Of a stretch of 64,000 bases of DNA, positions 25,401 through 32,139 are shown piece by piece. The stretch spans positions 43,050 through 107,049 of the forward strand of contig CAZNDG010000006.1 of assembly GCA_964571695.1 (NCBI GenBank). The letters are read 5' to 3'. Each line of letters opens with the position of its first letter. The first letter of the stretch is position 1. Below the pieces are notes generated by a model that was not told where the DNA came from, made no database searches, and worked only from the letters and a program-made list of their open reading frames with translations. The translations under genes and the position numbers were made by a program. The stretch comes from UBA8958 sp964571695 (GTDB lineage Bacteria > Desulfobacterota > Syntrophia > Syntrophales > UBA8958).

Positions 25401-26859
25401 AGGGAACGATGAATTCCGAACCCTTGATCTCCACGGGGCGGCGGCGGCCGCTGGCATCGGGCTCGCCGAGTTCCATGCGGGTGCACTCCACTCCCGTGAC
25501 CTTCCCGTTCTCCCCGACGACGCGCTTGGGGGCCACGAGGAATTCCATCTTGATGCCCTCTTCCAGTGCCTCTTCGATCTCCTCGGGAGAGGCGGGCATT
25601 TCCGCCCGGGAACGGCGGTAGAGGATGAAGACGTCCTTGGAGCCCGTACGGATCGCCGTCCGGACGGCGTCCATGGCGACGTTGCCGCCGCCGACGACGG
25701 CGACCTTGTCGCCGAGGAAAACCTTTTCCCCGAGATTAACCCGTTTCAGATAATCGACGCCATGGATGACGCCCTGCATCTCTTCGCCGGGGATATTCAG
25801 CTTGCTGCTGTTGACTGTTCCGCAACCGATAAAGATCGCGTCATATTCCTTCTGGAGCTTATCGAAGGGAATATCCTTGCCGATGGCCTTGTTCAGATGA
25901 ATCTTGACGCCGAGGTCCTCGATGACCTTGATCTCCGCCCGGAGGACGTCCTTGGGGAGGCGATATTCGGGGATGCCCACGGCAAGCCAGCCGCCCGCCA
26001 CGGGGAGGGATTCGAAGACCTCCACGTCATAGCCCTCGGCCGCCAGATAGTAGGCGCAGGTAAGACCGGCGGGACCGGCGCCGACGACGGCGATCTTCTT
26101 GCCCTTGCTTTCCTTCTTCTCGGGGATAAAGCGGGTCTCGTCCTTCAGATCCAGATCGGCTACGAAACGCTTCAGGTGCATGATATCAATGGGATCTTCC
26201 ACTTTACCGCGCATACACGCCGACTCGCAGGGATGGTTGCACACCCGGCCGCAGACGATGGGGAAGGGATTGTCTTTCTTGATGAGCGCCAGTGCTTCCT
26301 TGTACTTACCCGCGGCGATGAGGGCCACGTAGCCCTGAACGCTGATGTGGGTGGGACAGGCAGCCTTGCAGGGGGAGGTGCCAAGTTTGTCGATGGCGAA
26401 GCCGCTGGGAATCGCCTGGGGGAACTTGCGATAAGTCGCCTGACGTTCTGAGAGGCCCTCGTTGAAGTCCGAAGGGACATTGATGGGGCAGACCTTGGCA
26501 CAGTCGCCGCAGCCGGTGCACTTGTCCAGATCGATGAACCGGGGGGCCTTGGTCATCCGGACCGTGAATTTTCCCGCCTCCCCATCCACGGCATTGACCG
26601 TGCGCCGGGTAAGGATCTCCACGTTGGGATGCCTGCCCACCTCCACCAGTTTGGGGGAGAGGATACAGGCGGAACAGTCGTTGGTGGGGAAGGTCTTGTC
26701 GAGCTGGGCCATGACGCCGCCGATGCTGATGTCCTTTTCCACCAGATAAACCTTCAAGCCGGAATTGGCCAGATCGAGGGAAGCCTGAATCCCTGCGATG
26801 CCGGAACCGACAACCATCACCGAACCGATTTTTTCATTGTCATTGATCACGAGAGACAC
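22426..26859 (-). CDS. hdrA: HdrA-GltD-HdrA fusion, flavin and iron-sulfur electron-bifurcating subunit
   Basis: A 1477-residue protein, more than twice a standard HdrA. Order: HdrA-type FAD loop (VVGSGIAGIQASL, about 17-29); ferredoxin motif CTGCGDCAKVCP (114-125); an inserted GltD module (about 160-570) with its own Fe-S region (CKAACP, CGRVCNHPCESAC), FAD loop VVGAGPAGLTCAYYL and NAD(P)H loop VVGGGNVAMDAV; a cysteine cluster CLACGICSECYQCVDAC (627-643); an HdrA block with QCVGSRD and CHCGINIGG; a second FAD loop IIGGGLAGITAAL (1070-1082), QCVGSRIP; and terminal ferredoxins CSACGLCEENCP and CKGCGVCTASC. It could couple two flavins and NAD(P)H in one chain. First gene of the operon. Confidence 0.88.
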   Translation of the reverse strand: MSLVINDNEKIGSVMVVGSGIAGIQASLDLANSGLKVYLVEKDISIGGVMAQLDKTFPTNDCSACILSPKLVEVGRHPNVEILTRRTVNAVDGEAGKFTVRMTKAPRFIDLDKCTGCGDCAKVCPINVPSDFNEGLSERQATYRKFPQAIPSGFAIDKLGTSPCKAACPTHISVQGYVALIAAGKYKEALALIKKDNPFPIVCGRVCNHPCESACMRGKVEDPIDIMHLKRFVADLDLKDETRFIPEKKESKGKKIAVVGAGPAGLTCAYYLAAEGYDVEVFESLPVAGGWLAVGIPEYRLPKDVLRAEIKVIEDLGVKIHLNKAIGKDIPFDKLQKEYDAIFIGCGTVNSSKLNIPGEEMQGVIHGVDYLKRVNLGEKVFLGDKVAVVGGGNVAMDAVRTAIRTGSKDVFILYRRSRAEMPASPEEIEEALEEGIKMEFLVAPKRVVGENGKVTGVECTRMELGEPDASGRRRPVEIKGSEFIVPCDALIPAIGQEADLDFVPKESGIAVNKWKNFDVDPVTFASNVPGVFAGGDVVTGPQTVVKAVYAGKEAAVSIDRYLKGEDVAAGRAKDWTKGLADKADVSQVTKVSRVKYPHMKPEDRRTNFREVGIGFTEEEAVAEAKRCLACGICSECYQCVDACIAGAINHDDTFEEETIEVGAVIAAPGFEVFNARLRGEYGYGIYQNVVTSIQFERILSASGPYFGHVQRISDGREPHKIAFIQCVGSRDTSCGNSWCSSVCCMYATKEAIIGKEHAKGLEPTIFFMDIRAHGKDFDRFVNRAKDEYGIRYIRSMPSTIKELQQSKNLLLKYVQEDGSLIEEEFDMVVLSVGLCPPSEAAELAKALGIELEEHGFCKTALENPVETSRPGIFVCGAFGGPKDIPETVMEASGAAARASGILASRRGTMIAEEEVPLESDLRGLGPRTGVFVCHCGINIGGVVKVPEVVEYCKTLPNVVFATDNLFTCSQDTAVKMGEVIKEQNLTRVVVASCSPRTHEGLFQENCEKAGLNRYLFEMANIRDQNSWVHMHEPDAATEKAKDLVRMAVAKAQFLKPLKPGQLTVNHAALIIGGGLAGITAALSLADQGFESYIVEKEPVLGGNYRKLYYTLEGLDTRKHLKELLEKVQASKLIHAYAGAAITKIEGFIGNYKTTITTRDGDEQFEHGVVIVATGGYELETTEYLHGQSPQVVTQRELEKLIAEKDDKALQAGSVTMIQCVGSRIPERPYCSRYCCSEAMKNALKLKEMDPAREVTVIYRDIRTFGLKEDYYKKARELNVRFIRYDEERKPEVIQQGDKLSIRVFDPIMNGPVEFKTDLLALSVGTVPNPENVAIGNMLKVPTNQDGFFLEAHVKLRPVDFATDGVFMCGMAHAPKLSEDAIVQANAAVSRAGTILTKDFIEAEGKTAFVNKERCSACGLCEENCPFGAIRVNVVEGCAEVNAILCKGCGVCTASCRMNAVDLNGFTNEEELEQIFNI

Positions 26860-27099
26860 CTCAAAAGATGGGTATATGCGGGTTTATATATTCTATAAGT
26901 CTTCAAGTACGACCTTTTCCCTGATCGGATTTTGCGGACTACAACCGACGGTGCCGCTATCATGATTCAGCATCCCTGTCAAGGGTAAAAGTTTCCGCCC
27001 AAGAGGTTAACTCCTTTAAAGTTCCTTAGATATTCTGATCATTCCGGACTACGGTTTCTACGGCGGGCGATGTTTTCTTCGCCGCCGGCCGCGGGCGGT

Positions 27100-27690
27100 T
27101 CAAAGGGTCCTTGCCGCCTCTTCGATGGCCCGCCACAGCAGTTCCCGTCCCTGGCGCGTACGGGAGGAAAAGAGAATGGGTTCCCGGCGTCCGGCGCCGC
27201 CGGCCTGCGCTTCGATGAGGCGCTGGCTCGCCAGGGCCTGCCGGCGGGAAAGCTTGTCGGCCTTAGTCAGGACAAGCTGACAGGGACGGCCTTTTTCCTC
27301 CATCCACAGCAGGAAATTTCGGTCGTCATCCCGGAGTTCCCGGCGGATATCCAGGATCAGGACGATGAGGGCCAGGTTTTCCCTTCCCGCGAGATAGGCC
27401 TCCACCATGGGACCCCAGCTCTGCCTGACCTTTTCCGGCACCCGGGCGAAACCGTAGCCGGGCAGATCGACAAAAAAAAGCTCTTCATTTACCCAAAAGA
27501 AATTTATGGCCTGGGTCCGACCCGGCATCCGGCTGGTCTTGGCCAGATTGCCCCGGTTCGCAAGGGTGTTGATCAGGGTGGATTTCCCCACGTTGGAGCG
27601 GCCGGCAAAGGCAATTTCCGGAAATTGCGGCGGCGGATAATGGGCGGGAAGTAGCGCCGTCTTGACAAACTCCGCGGACCTGATCTTCAT
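27100..27690 (-). CDS. engB: Ribosome-biogenesis GTPase EngB/YsxC
   Basis: A 196-residue small GTPase needed for 50S assembly. G1 is GRSNVGKST (about residues 30-38), G3 is DLPGYGFARV, G4 is TKAD (about 140), and the N-terminal VKTALLPAHYPPPQFPEIAFAG is the family leader. It starts 9 bases after the stop of the response regulator gene and may be expressed from the same transcript, though this essential function is unrelated to the kinase. Confidence 0.93.
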   Translation of the reverse strand: MKIRSAEFVKTALLPAHYPPPQFPEIAFAGRSNVGKSTLINTLANRGNLAKTSRMPGRTQAINFFWVNEELFFVDLPGYGFARVPEKVRQSWGPMVEAYLAGRENLALIVLILDIRRELRDDDRNFLLWMEEKGRPCQLVLTKADKLSRRQALASQRLIEAQAGGAGRREPILFSSRTRQGRELLWRAIEEAARTL

Positions 27691-27699
27691 GGAGAGGTC

Positions 27700-29079
27700 T
27701 CAATCCCGCTCGATGGTAAGGCCGTACTTCTCCAACTTGCGCTCGAAGGTAGGCCTTGAGATCCCCAGGATGTCGCACAGATCTCCTTTTGTGCGGTGGC
27801 TGTTCTCCTTGATCACCCTCCGGATGTACTGCTCCTCCACCGCTTCCAGGGTCAGGGGACGGCCGGCGGTGGTCTCAATAGCTTCCCCCCGCTTTTCGTC
27901 GTCGGCGGCCACGGCCTCTTCGGAAAGATCGGGAAAATCACTCCGGGTGAGCACCTGGCTTTTGGCCACCACCACGGCCCGGGTCAGCAGGTTTTCCAGT
28001 TCCCGGACATTGCCGGGCCAGCGGTAGGACATGAACAGCTCCATCATTTCATCGGAGAGGCCGATGACCTTCTTGTGCAGTTCCCGGTTGATCTTGGCCA
28101 GGAGATAATCCACCAGAGTCGCGATGTCCTCCCGCCGCTCCCGGAGGGGCGGGAGGCGGATCGCCACGATATTCAACCGGTAATAGAGGTCGTCGCGGAA
28201 CTTCCCCTCCTTGACCATCAACTTGAGATCCTTGTTCGTCGCCGTGATGATCCGGGCGTTGACCTTGATGGTATCCTTACCGCCCACCCGCTCGAAATCC
28301 ATCTCCTGGAGGACCCGCAGGAGTTTCGCCTGGAGGTTCAGGGACATCTCGCTGATCTCGTCGAGAAACACCGTCCCGTATCGGGCCAGTTCGAATTTAC
28401 CCAGTTTGCGGGTGATGGCCCCGGTAAAGGAGCCCTTTTCGTGGCCGAAGAGTTCCGACTCCAGGAGGGTTTCCACAATCGCCGAGCAGTTGACGGCGAT
28501 ATACGGTTCCTCGGGAGACGTATTGTTATGGATAACCTTGGCGATCAGTTCCTTCCCGGTGCCGCTTTCCCCCTGGATTAGCACCGTGGTCCGGCTCTGG
28601 GAAACTACACCGATGGTCTTGAAGATCTCCTTCATTTCCTTTGTGTTGCCGATGATGTCGCCGACTTTGAAACTCCGTGAAGGTTCGTTGAGCAAACCGC
28701 TGATCTTCTTTTCCATCTCCAGGGTCTTCAGGGCCTTCTTGATGGCCATGTCCAGCTCTTCCACGTTGATGGGCTTGTGAATATAATCGAAGGCCCCGCC
28801 TTTCATGGCTTTGATGGTGGAATCCATATCGTGATAAGCGGTGATCATGATCACCTTCACATTTTCTTCCTCCTCCCGCAGATCTTCCAGGACGGTGAAT
28901 CCGTCGATGTCGGGGAGGCGGATATCGAGAACGACCAGGTCGGGGGCGTGCTTCACGAAGGCATTGAGGCCGTCGGTTCCCGTGGCGGCAGTGTAAACCG
29001 TATATCCTTCTTCCGTCAGGTAGAGGTCGAGGCTTTCCGCGATGGAACTATCGTCGTCAATGACCAGAATTTTTGCCAT
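27700..29079 (-). CDS. Sigma-54-dependent response regulator, NtrC family
   Basis: A 459-residue enhancer-binding protein. The receiver domain (1-120) has the phospho-acceptor Asp52 in VVLDIRLPD. The AAA+ domain has Walker A GESGTGKE (170-177), the sigma-54 contact loop GSFTGA (216-221) and Walker B TVFLDE (near 236-241). The C-terminal Fis-type helix-turn-helix is SHRTKGDLCDILGISRPTFE (about 427-446). All elements for activating sigma-54 promoters are intact. It lies directly after its PAS kinase gene. The nearest consensus sigma-54 promoter is the divergent one at 31590, before the second atpE. Confidence 0.93.
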   Translation of the reverse strand: MAKILVIDDDSSIAESLDLYLTEEGYTVYTAATGTDGLNAFVKHAPDLVVLDIRLPDIDGFTVLEDLREEEENVKVIMITAYHDMDSTIKAMKGGAFDYIHKPINVEELDMAIKKALKTLEMEKKISGLLNEPSRSFKVGDIIGNTKEMKEIFKTIGVVSQSRTTVLIQGESGTGKELIAKVIHNNTSPEEPYIAVNCSAIVETLLESELFGHEKGSFTGAITRKLGKFELARYGTVFLDEISEMSLNLQAKLLRVLQEMDFERVGGKDTIKVNARIITATNKDLKLMVKEGKFRDDLYYRLNIVAIRLPPLRERREDIATLVDYLLAKINRELHKKVIGLSDEMMELFMSYRWPGNVRELENLLTRAVVVAKSQVLTRSDFPDLSEEAVAADDEKRGEAIETTAGRPLTLEAVEEQYIRRVIKENSHRTKGDLCDILGISRPTFERKLEKYGLTIERD

Positions 29080-29103
29080 TAGGGGCTCCTGATATATGAT
29101 TGC

Positions 29104-31137
29104 TCAGACGTCCAGAGGCAGGGTGATCACAATCTTTGTGCCCTCGCCTTTTCTGCTTTCGACATCGATGTTGCCCTTGTGAAGGTCGATGATCTTTTTC
29201 ACCTGGGTCATACCCAATCCTGTTCCATATCGTTTCTGGGTGAAAAAGGGATTGAAGAGGTGGGAAAGGGCCTCCTCGTCCATGCCGCAACCGTTGTCGG
29301 CAATCTCCAAGGCAACGGCGTGGGGCTCGGCGCCGTTGTCCCGAACGGAGATCCGCAGTTGCCCGCCCTCCTCCATGGCATCCACGGCGTTCCGGAAGAT
29401 GTTCTGGAAAACCTGCTCCATCATGGCGCCGTCGATGTTCGGATGGGGAAGTTCCTCCGCCATCGTGATCATGACGGCGATATGTTTGTCGGTAACGGAC
29501 TTTTCCACCATCTCCAGGGCGTTTTCTATGGTGCGCCTCAGATCCGTGGGCATGCGCTTCGGTTCCCCCGGTTTGGCGAAAATCAGGACATCGTTGACCA
29601 ATTCCTCCAGATGTTCGACCTCCCGCTGGGCGATCCGGAATCGTTTCAGGTCGTTTCCCGTGGGTTGCAGGCGCTTTTCGAGAATTTGCAGACTCATCTT
29701 TATCGAGGAGAGGGGATTGCGGACCTCATGGGCGATCCCGGCGGAGAGCTGACCGATGGCCGCCAGCTTCCGGCTTTCATAATACTTCTTTTCCAACTCC
29801 TTGAATTCGGTAATCTCCCGGCGGACCATGACATACCGGTCCGCCGAACCCTTGAGGGGACAGGGAGTGATGAGGAGATACTGCCTGCTGCCGTCCCGGG
29901 CGGTCACTTCCATTTCAAAGGGCTTGAAAACGCCTTTTTTTATTTCCTGCCATTTTTCCAGGAGAAACTCTTTATGCGCCGGGGCGTACTCGGTAAAATG
30001 CTTCCCTTTGATCTGCGCCGCCTGCATGCCGTCATGGCTCCGGTCGCGACTGGCGAAGGTGATGATGCCCTCGCTGTTCAGTTCGAAAAGGGTGTCCGGA
30101 GAGCTTTCCAGGACCGCTTGCATGTAGTTGTACAGCCCCTCGATCTCCTGGCGGAGCCGGATGTTCTCCTTCAGTTCGTTCTCCAGGGTTTCGGCGTATT
30201 CCTTGAGGTGCATGGACATCTCCTCTTCCCGTGTGATGTCCTGCAAGGTCTCGACGGCGGCGATGATCTCCCCCCTGTCGTCGCGAATCGGTGCGGCAAG
30301 GAAATAGAGGTGCCGATTCCGGCCGCCGATGTTCGGGTAAAAATCCCAGGCTTCGTAAGCACCCTCGATGATCGGCGATTTTTGGACGTTTTTCTTTCCG
30401 TAGTACTTTTTCAGACTCTCTATATCGTCATCGACGATGAGGTCGGCGATTACCGGGCGTTTTTCCGGATAAAAGGGGACGTACTGGCGGTCCGTCCCGA
30501 TGAAATACTTGCCCTCGTAACCGCTCAGTTCGGTAAAGGCCCGATTCCAGAACATGATATTGTGATCTTTGCCGATTACAAACATGGGGATGGGCGATCC
30601 CTCGATGATACCCTCGATGGTCTTGCGCAGGGTGATGTTCTTTTCCAGCTCCTCCCGGATATTCTCGGCGTATTCCTTGAGGCTGAGCTCCATGACCCTT
30701 TCCCGGGTTACATCCTGAAGGGTCTCGACGGCGGCGATGATCTCCCCCTGCTCGTCGTAGATGGGGGCGGCAAGGAAATAGAGATGGCGGCTCTGCCCTC
30801 CCAGATCGATGTAAAAATCCCGAGCCTCGTAAGCCCCTTCCACCTTCACGGATTTACGGACCCGTTTGGAACCGTAGAGCCTCTCCAGTGATATGATGTC
30901 CTGATCGACGATCAGATCGGCAATCAGCGGCCTTTTGGTCCCATAAAAAGGCATGTAATGTCTGTCCGTACCGATCATATCGCCGGCGGCGAAGCCGGTG
31001 AGTTCCTCGCAGGCCCGGTTCCAGAAGATCACTTCGTGCTTCCGGTTGATGACAAAGGTCGGGATGGGAGAACCCTCGATAATGCCGACGATTACCTTCC
31101 GTTCCTGGACAAGCTGTTCTTCGACGGCCTTAGTCAT
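29104..31137 (-). CDS. Cytoplasmic PAS-domain histidine kinase
   Basis: A 677-residue kinase with no membrane helix. Two near-duplicate PAS domains (about 17-145 and 173-302; both contain GTDR-Y-PFY and RHLYFLAAPI) are followed by a third PAS (about 338-445), a coiled linker, the dimerisation box with phospho-acceptor His470 (AGIAHEVRNPLSS) and an ATPase domain (NIFRNAVDAM, DNGCGMD, GTGLGM). It should phosphorylate the NtrC-type regulator encoded 24 bases downstream. The PAS ligand or redox cofactor is unknown. Its start overlaps the small membrane protein gene by eight bases. Confidence 0.92.
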   Translation of the reverse strand: MTKAVEEQLVQERKVIVGIIEGSPIPTFVINRKHEVIFWNRACEELTGFAAGDMIGTDRHYMPFYGTKRPLIADLIVDQDIISLERLYGSKRVRKSVKVEGAYEARDFYIDLGGQSRHLYFLAAPIYDEQGEIIAAVETLQDVTRERVMELSLKEYAENIREELEKNITLRKTIEGIIEGSPIPMFVIGKDHNIMFWNRAFTELSGYEGKYFIGTDRQYVPFYPEKRPVIADLIVDDDIESLKKYYGKKNVQKSPIIEGAYEAWDFYPNIGGRNRHLYFLAAPIRDDRGEIIAAVETLQDITREEEMSMHLKEYAETLENELKENIRLRQEIEGLYNYMQAVLESSPDTLFELNSEGIITFASRDRSHDGMQAAQIKGKHFTEYAPAHKEFLLEKWQEIKKGVFKPFEMEVTARDGSRQYLLITPCPLKGSADRYVMVRREITEFKELEKKYYESRKLAAIGQLSAGIAHEVRNPLSSIKMSLQILEKRLQPTGNDLKRFRIAQREVEHLEELVNDVLIFAKPGEPKRMPTDLRRTIENALEMVEKSVTDKHIAVMITMAEELPHPNIDGAMMEQVFQNIFRNAVDAMEEGGQLRISVRDNGAEPHAVALEIADNGCGMDEEALSHLFNPFFTQKRYGTGLGMTQVKKIIDLHKGNIDVESRKGEGTKIVITLPLDV

Positions 31138-31312
31138 GCCGCTCTTCCCTCTTTTTCTTCTCCTTGTGCTCCTTGACAGCCATCAGGACGTAAACGCCCA
31201 CGGCGGCGCTGAGCGAGATGATAAGATTGACCAGTCCGCTTTCTATTCCGATTACCCGCTGGCATATCAACCACACCACCAGATAGGTAACGGCCGTCAA
31301 TATTTCTTGCAT
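31130..31312 (-). CDS. Small two-helix membrane protein heading the kinase operon
   Basis: A 60-residue protein with two predicted membrane helices (about 3-21 and 27-46) and a strongly basic tail (KEHKEKKKREERHD). I recognise no family. The frame overlaps the kinase start by eight bases, which suggests translational coupling and a real gene. Because the kinase itself is soluble, this peptide may tether or modulate it at the membrane; that is inference from position only. Confidence 0.6.
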   Translation of the reverse strand: MQEILTAVTYLVVWLICQRVIGIESGLVNLIISLSAAVGVYVLMAVKEHKEKKKREERHD

Positions 31313-31445
31313 TATCGAACCCCTTCAGGATATTGTGTTATGTTAGGATCAGGTTGCATTCTATTGATCCTACTTGTGTCCGGGCAAAATTTCAATAAAA
31401 ATGTGCTTACGGCAAGAATCATGCGGGCGCCGGGGCCGGAATTTG

Positions 31446-31484
31446 ACATTTCATTCAATCGGCGCCGTCGATTGAATGAAATGT
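31446..31484. promoter_or_regulatory. Long inverted repeat, candidate enhancer site for the NtrC-type regulator
   Basis: ACATTTCATTCAATCG (31446-31461) is perfectly mirrored at 31469-31484 with a seven-base spacer. It lies about 110-145 bases upstream of the sigma-54 promoter at 31590, the usual distance for enhancer-binding proteins, and in the intergenic region divergent from the kinase/regulator operon. It could also be a site for autoregulation of that operon. Assignment to the neighbouring regulator is inference. Confidence 0.65.
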
Positions 31485-31589
31485 TCAACGGCGGCAGGCC
31501 TGCTCCTAAAGCGTACGGGGGGGGACAGGAACAAATTTACTAAATGGTTGTCGATTCTTAAGGGGCGCCGGCGGTGGGGCCGCCGGCCA

Positions 31590-31605
31590 TGGCACGGCTG
31601 TTGCA
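31590..31605 (+). promoter_or_regulatory. Consensus sigma-54 (RpoN) promoter of atpE copy 2
   Basis: TGGCACGGCTGTTGCA matches the -24/-12 consensus (TGGCACG-N4-TTGCA), with exactly ten bases between the invariant GG and GC. It lies about 100 bases before the second c-subunit gene. An 8-base inverted repeat (31567-31574 and 31580-31587) sits immediately upstream. The 395-base gap 31313-31707 contains this promoter and the enhancer-like palindrome but no gene. Confidence 0.82.
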
Positions 31606-31707
31606 GTTCCCGGCGCAGTTTGAAAAAATTTCCCTTCCCCAGGCATGTGAACTGTGTTAAGGAAGGGAAAAAAGATCATAAGTTAACACATGAAAGGAGA
31701 AGAAAAG

Positions 31708-32088
31708 ATGTTAGGGAAATTTGGAAAGAAGTTGTTAACGCTCATGACCACGATGGCAGCGGTACTTTTATCCTCACCGGTCGTATTCGCGGCGGGAGAG
31801 GCTTTACCGGGTGCGGGTGAGTCTTACGTGAAGGTCATTTATGCGGTCGGCGCTATGGTGGCCGCCGGGTTCGCCATCGGGCTGGGCGCGATTGGCGCCG
31901 GCGCCGGTATCGGTAATGCCGCCAATGGGGCCTGTCAGGCCGTCGGAAGAAACCCCGGGGTGCAGGGAAAGATCATGACCGTGATGCTCGTCGGCATGGC
32001 CATGGCGGAATCCGTTTGTATTTATGCCCTGGTTGTGGCGCTGGTTCTTCTCTATGCCAACCCCTACGTAAAGTACTTTTTGGGTTAA
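31708..32088 (+). CDS. atpE: ATP synthase Fo c subunit, copy 2
   Basis: A 126-residue proteolipid with a signal-like N-terminal extension ending near SSPVVFAAG. Helix 1 has GLGAIGAGAGIGNAANG, the loop is GRNPGVQG and helix 2 carries the carboxylate in MAESVCIYALVV. Ile replaces the helix-1 glutamine of Na+-type subunits. It differs from copy 1 near the carboxylate (AESVC against TESVA). I start at ATG 31708, which has AAAGGAGA just upstream; an in-frame ATG at 31690 lacks such a site. Driven by a sigma-54 promoter, followed after 51 bases by a dCache receptor gene. Confidence 0.92.
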   Translation: MLGKFGKKLLTLMTTMAAVLLSSPVVFAAGEALPGAGESYVKVIYAVGAMVAAGFAIGLGAIGAGAGIGNAANGACQAVGRNPGVQGKIMTVMLVGMAMAESVCIYALVVALVLLYANPYVKYFLG

Positions 32089-32139
32089 TCCGACCGATGA
32101 AATTAACTTCAAAATGAACTACAGTTAGGGGGAAAAAGA

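Noticed and set aside
24445..26451. A 668-codon open frame antisense to hdrA
   Set aside because: It lies wholly within the HdrA fusion on the opposite strand, with no recognisable motif or ribosome-binding site.
29179..30891. A 570-codon open frame antisense to the PAS kinase
   Set aside because: Shadow of a strongly supported kinase gene; biased composition and no family resemblance.
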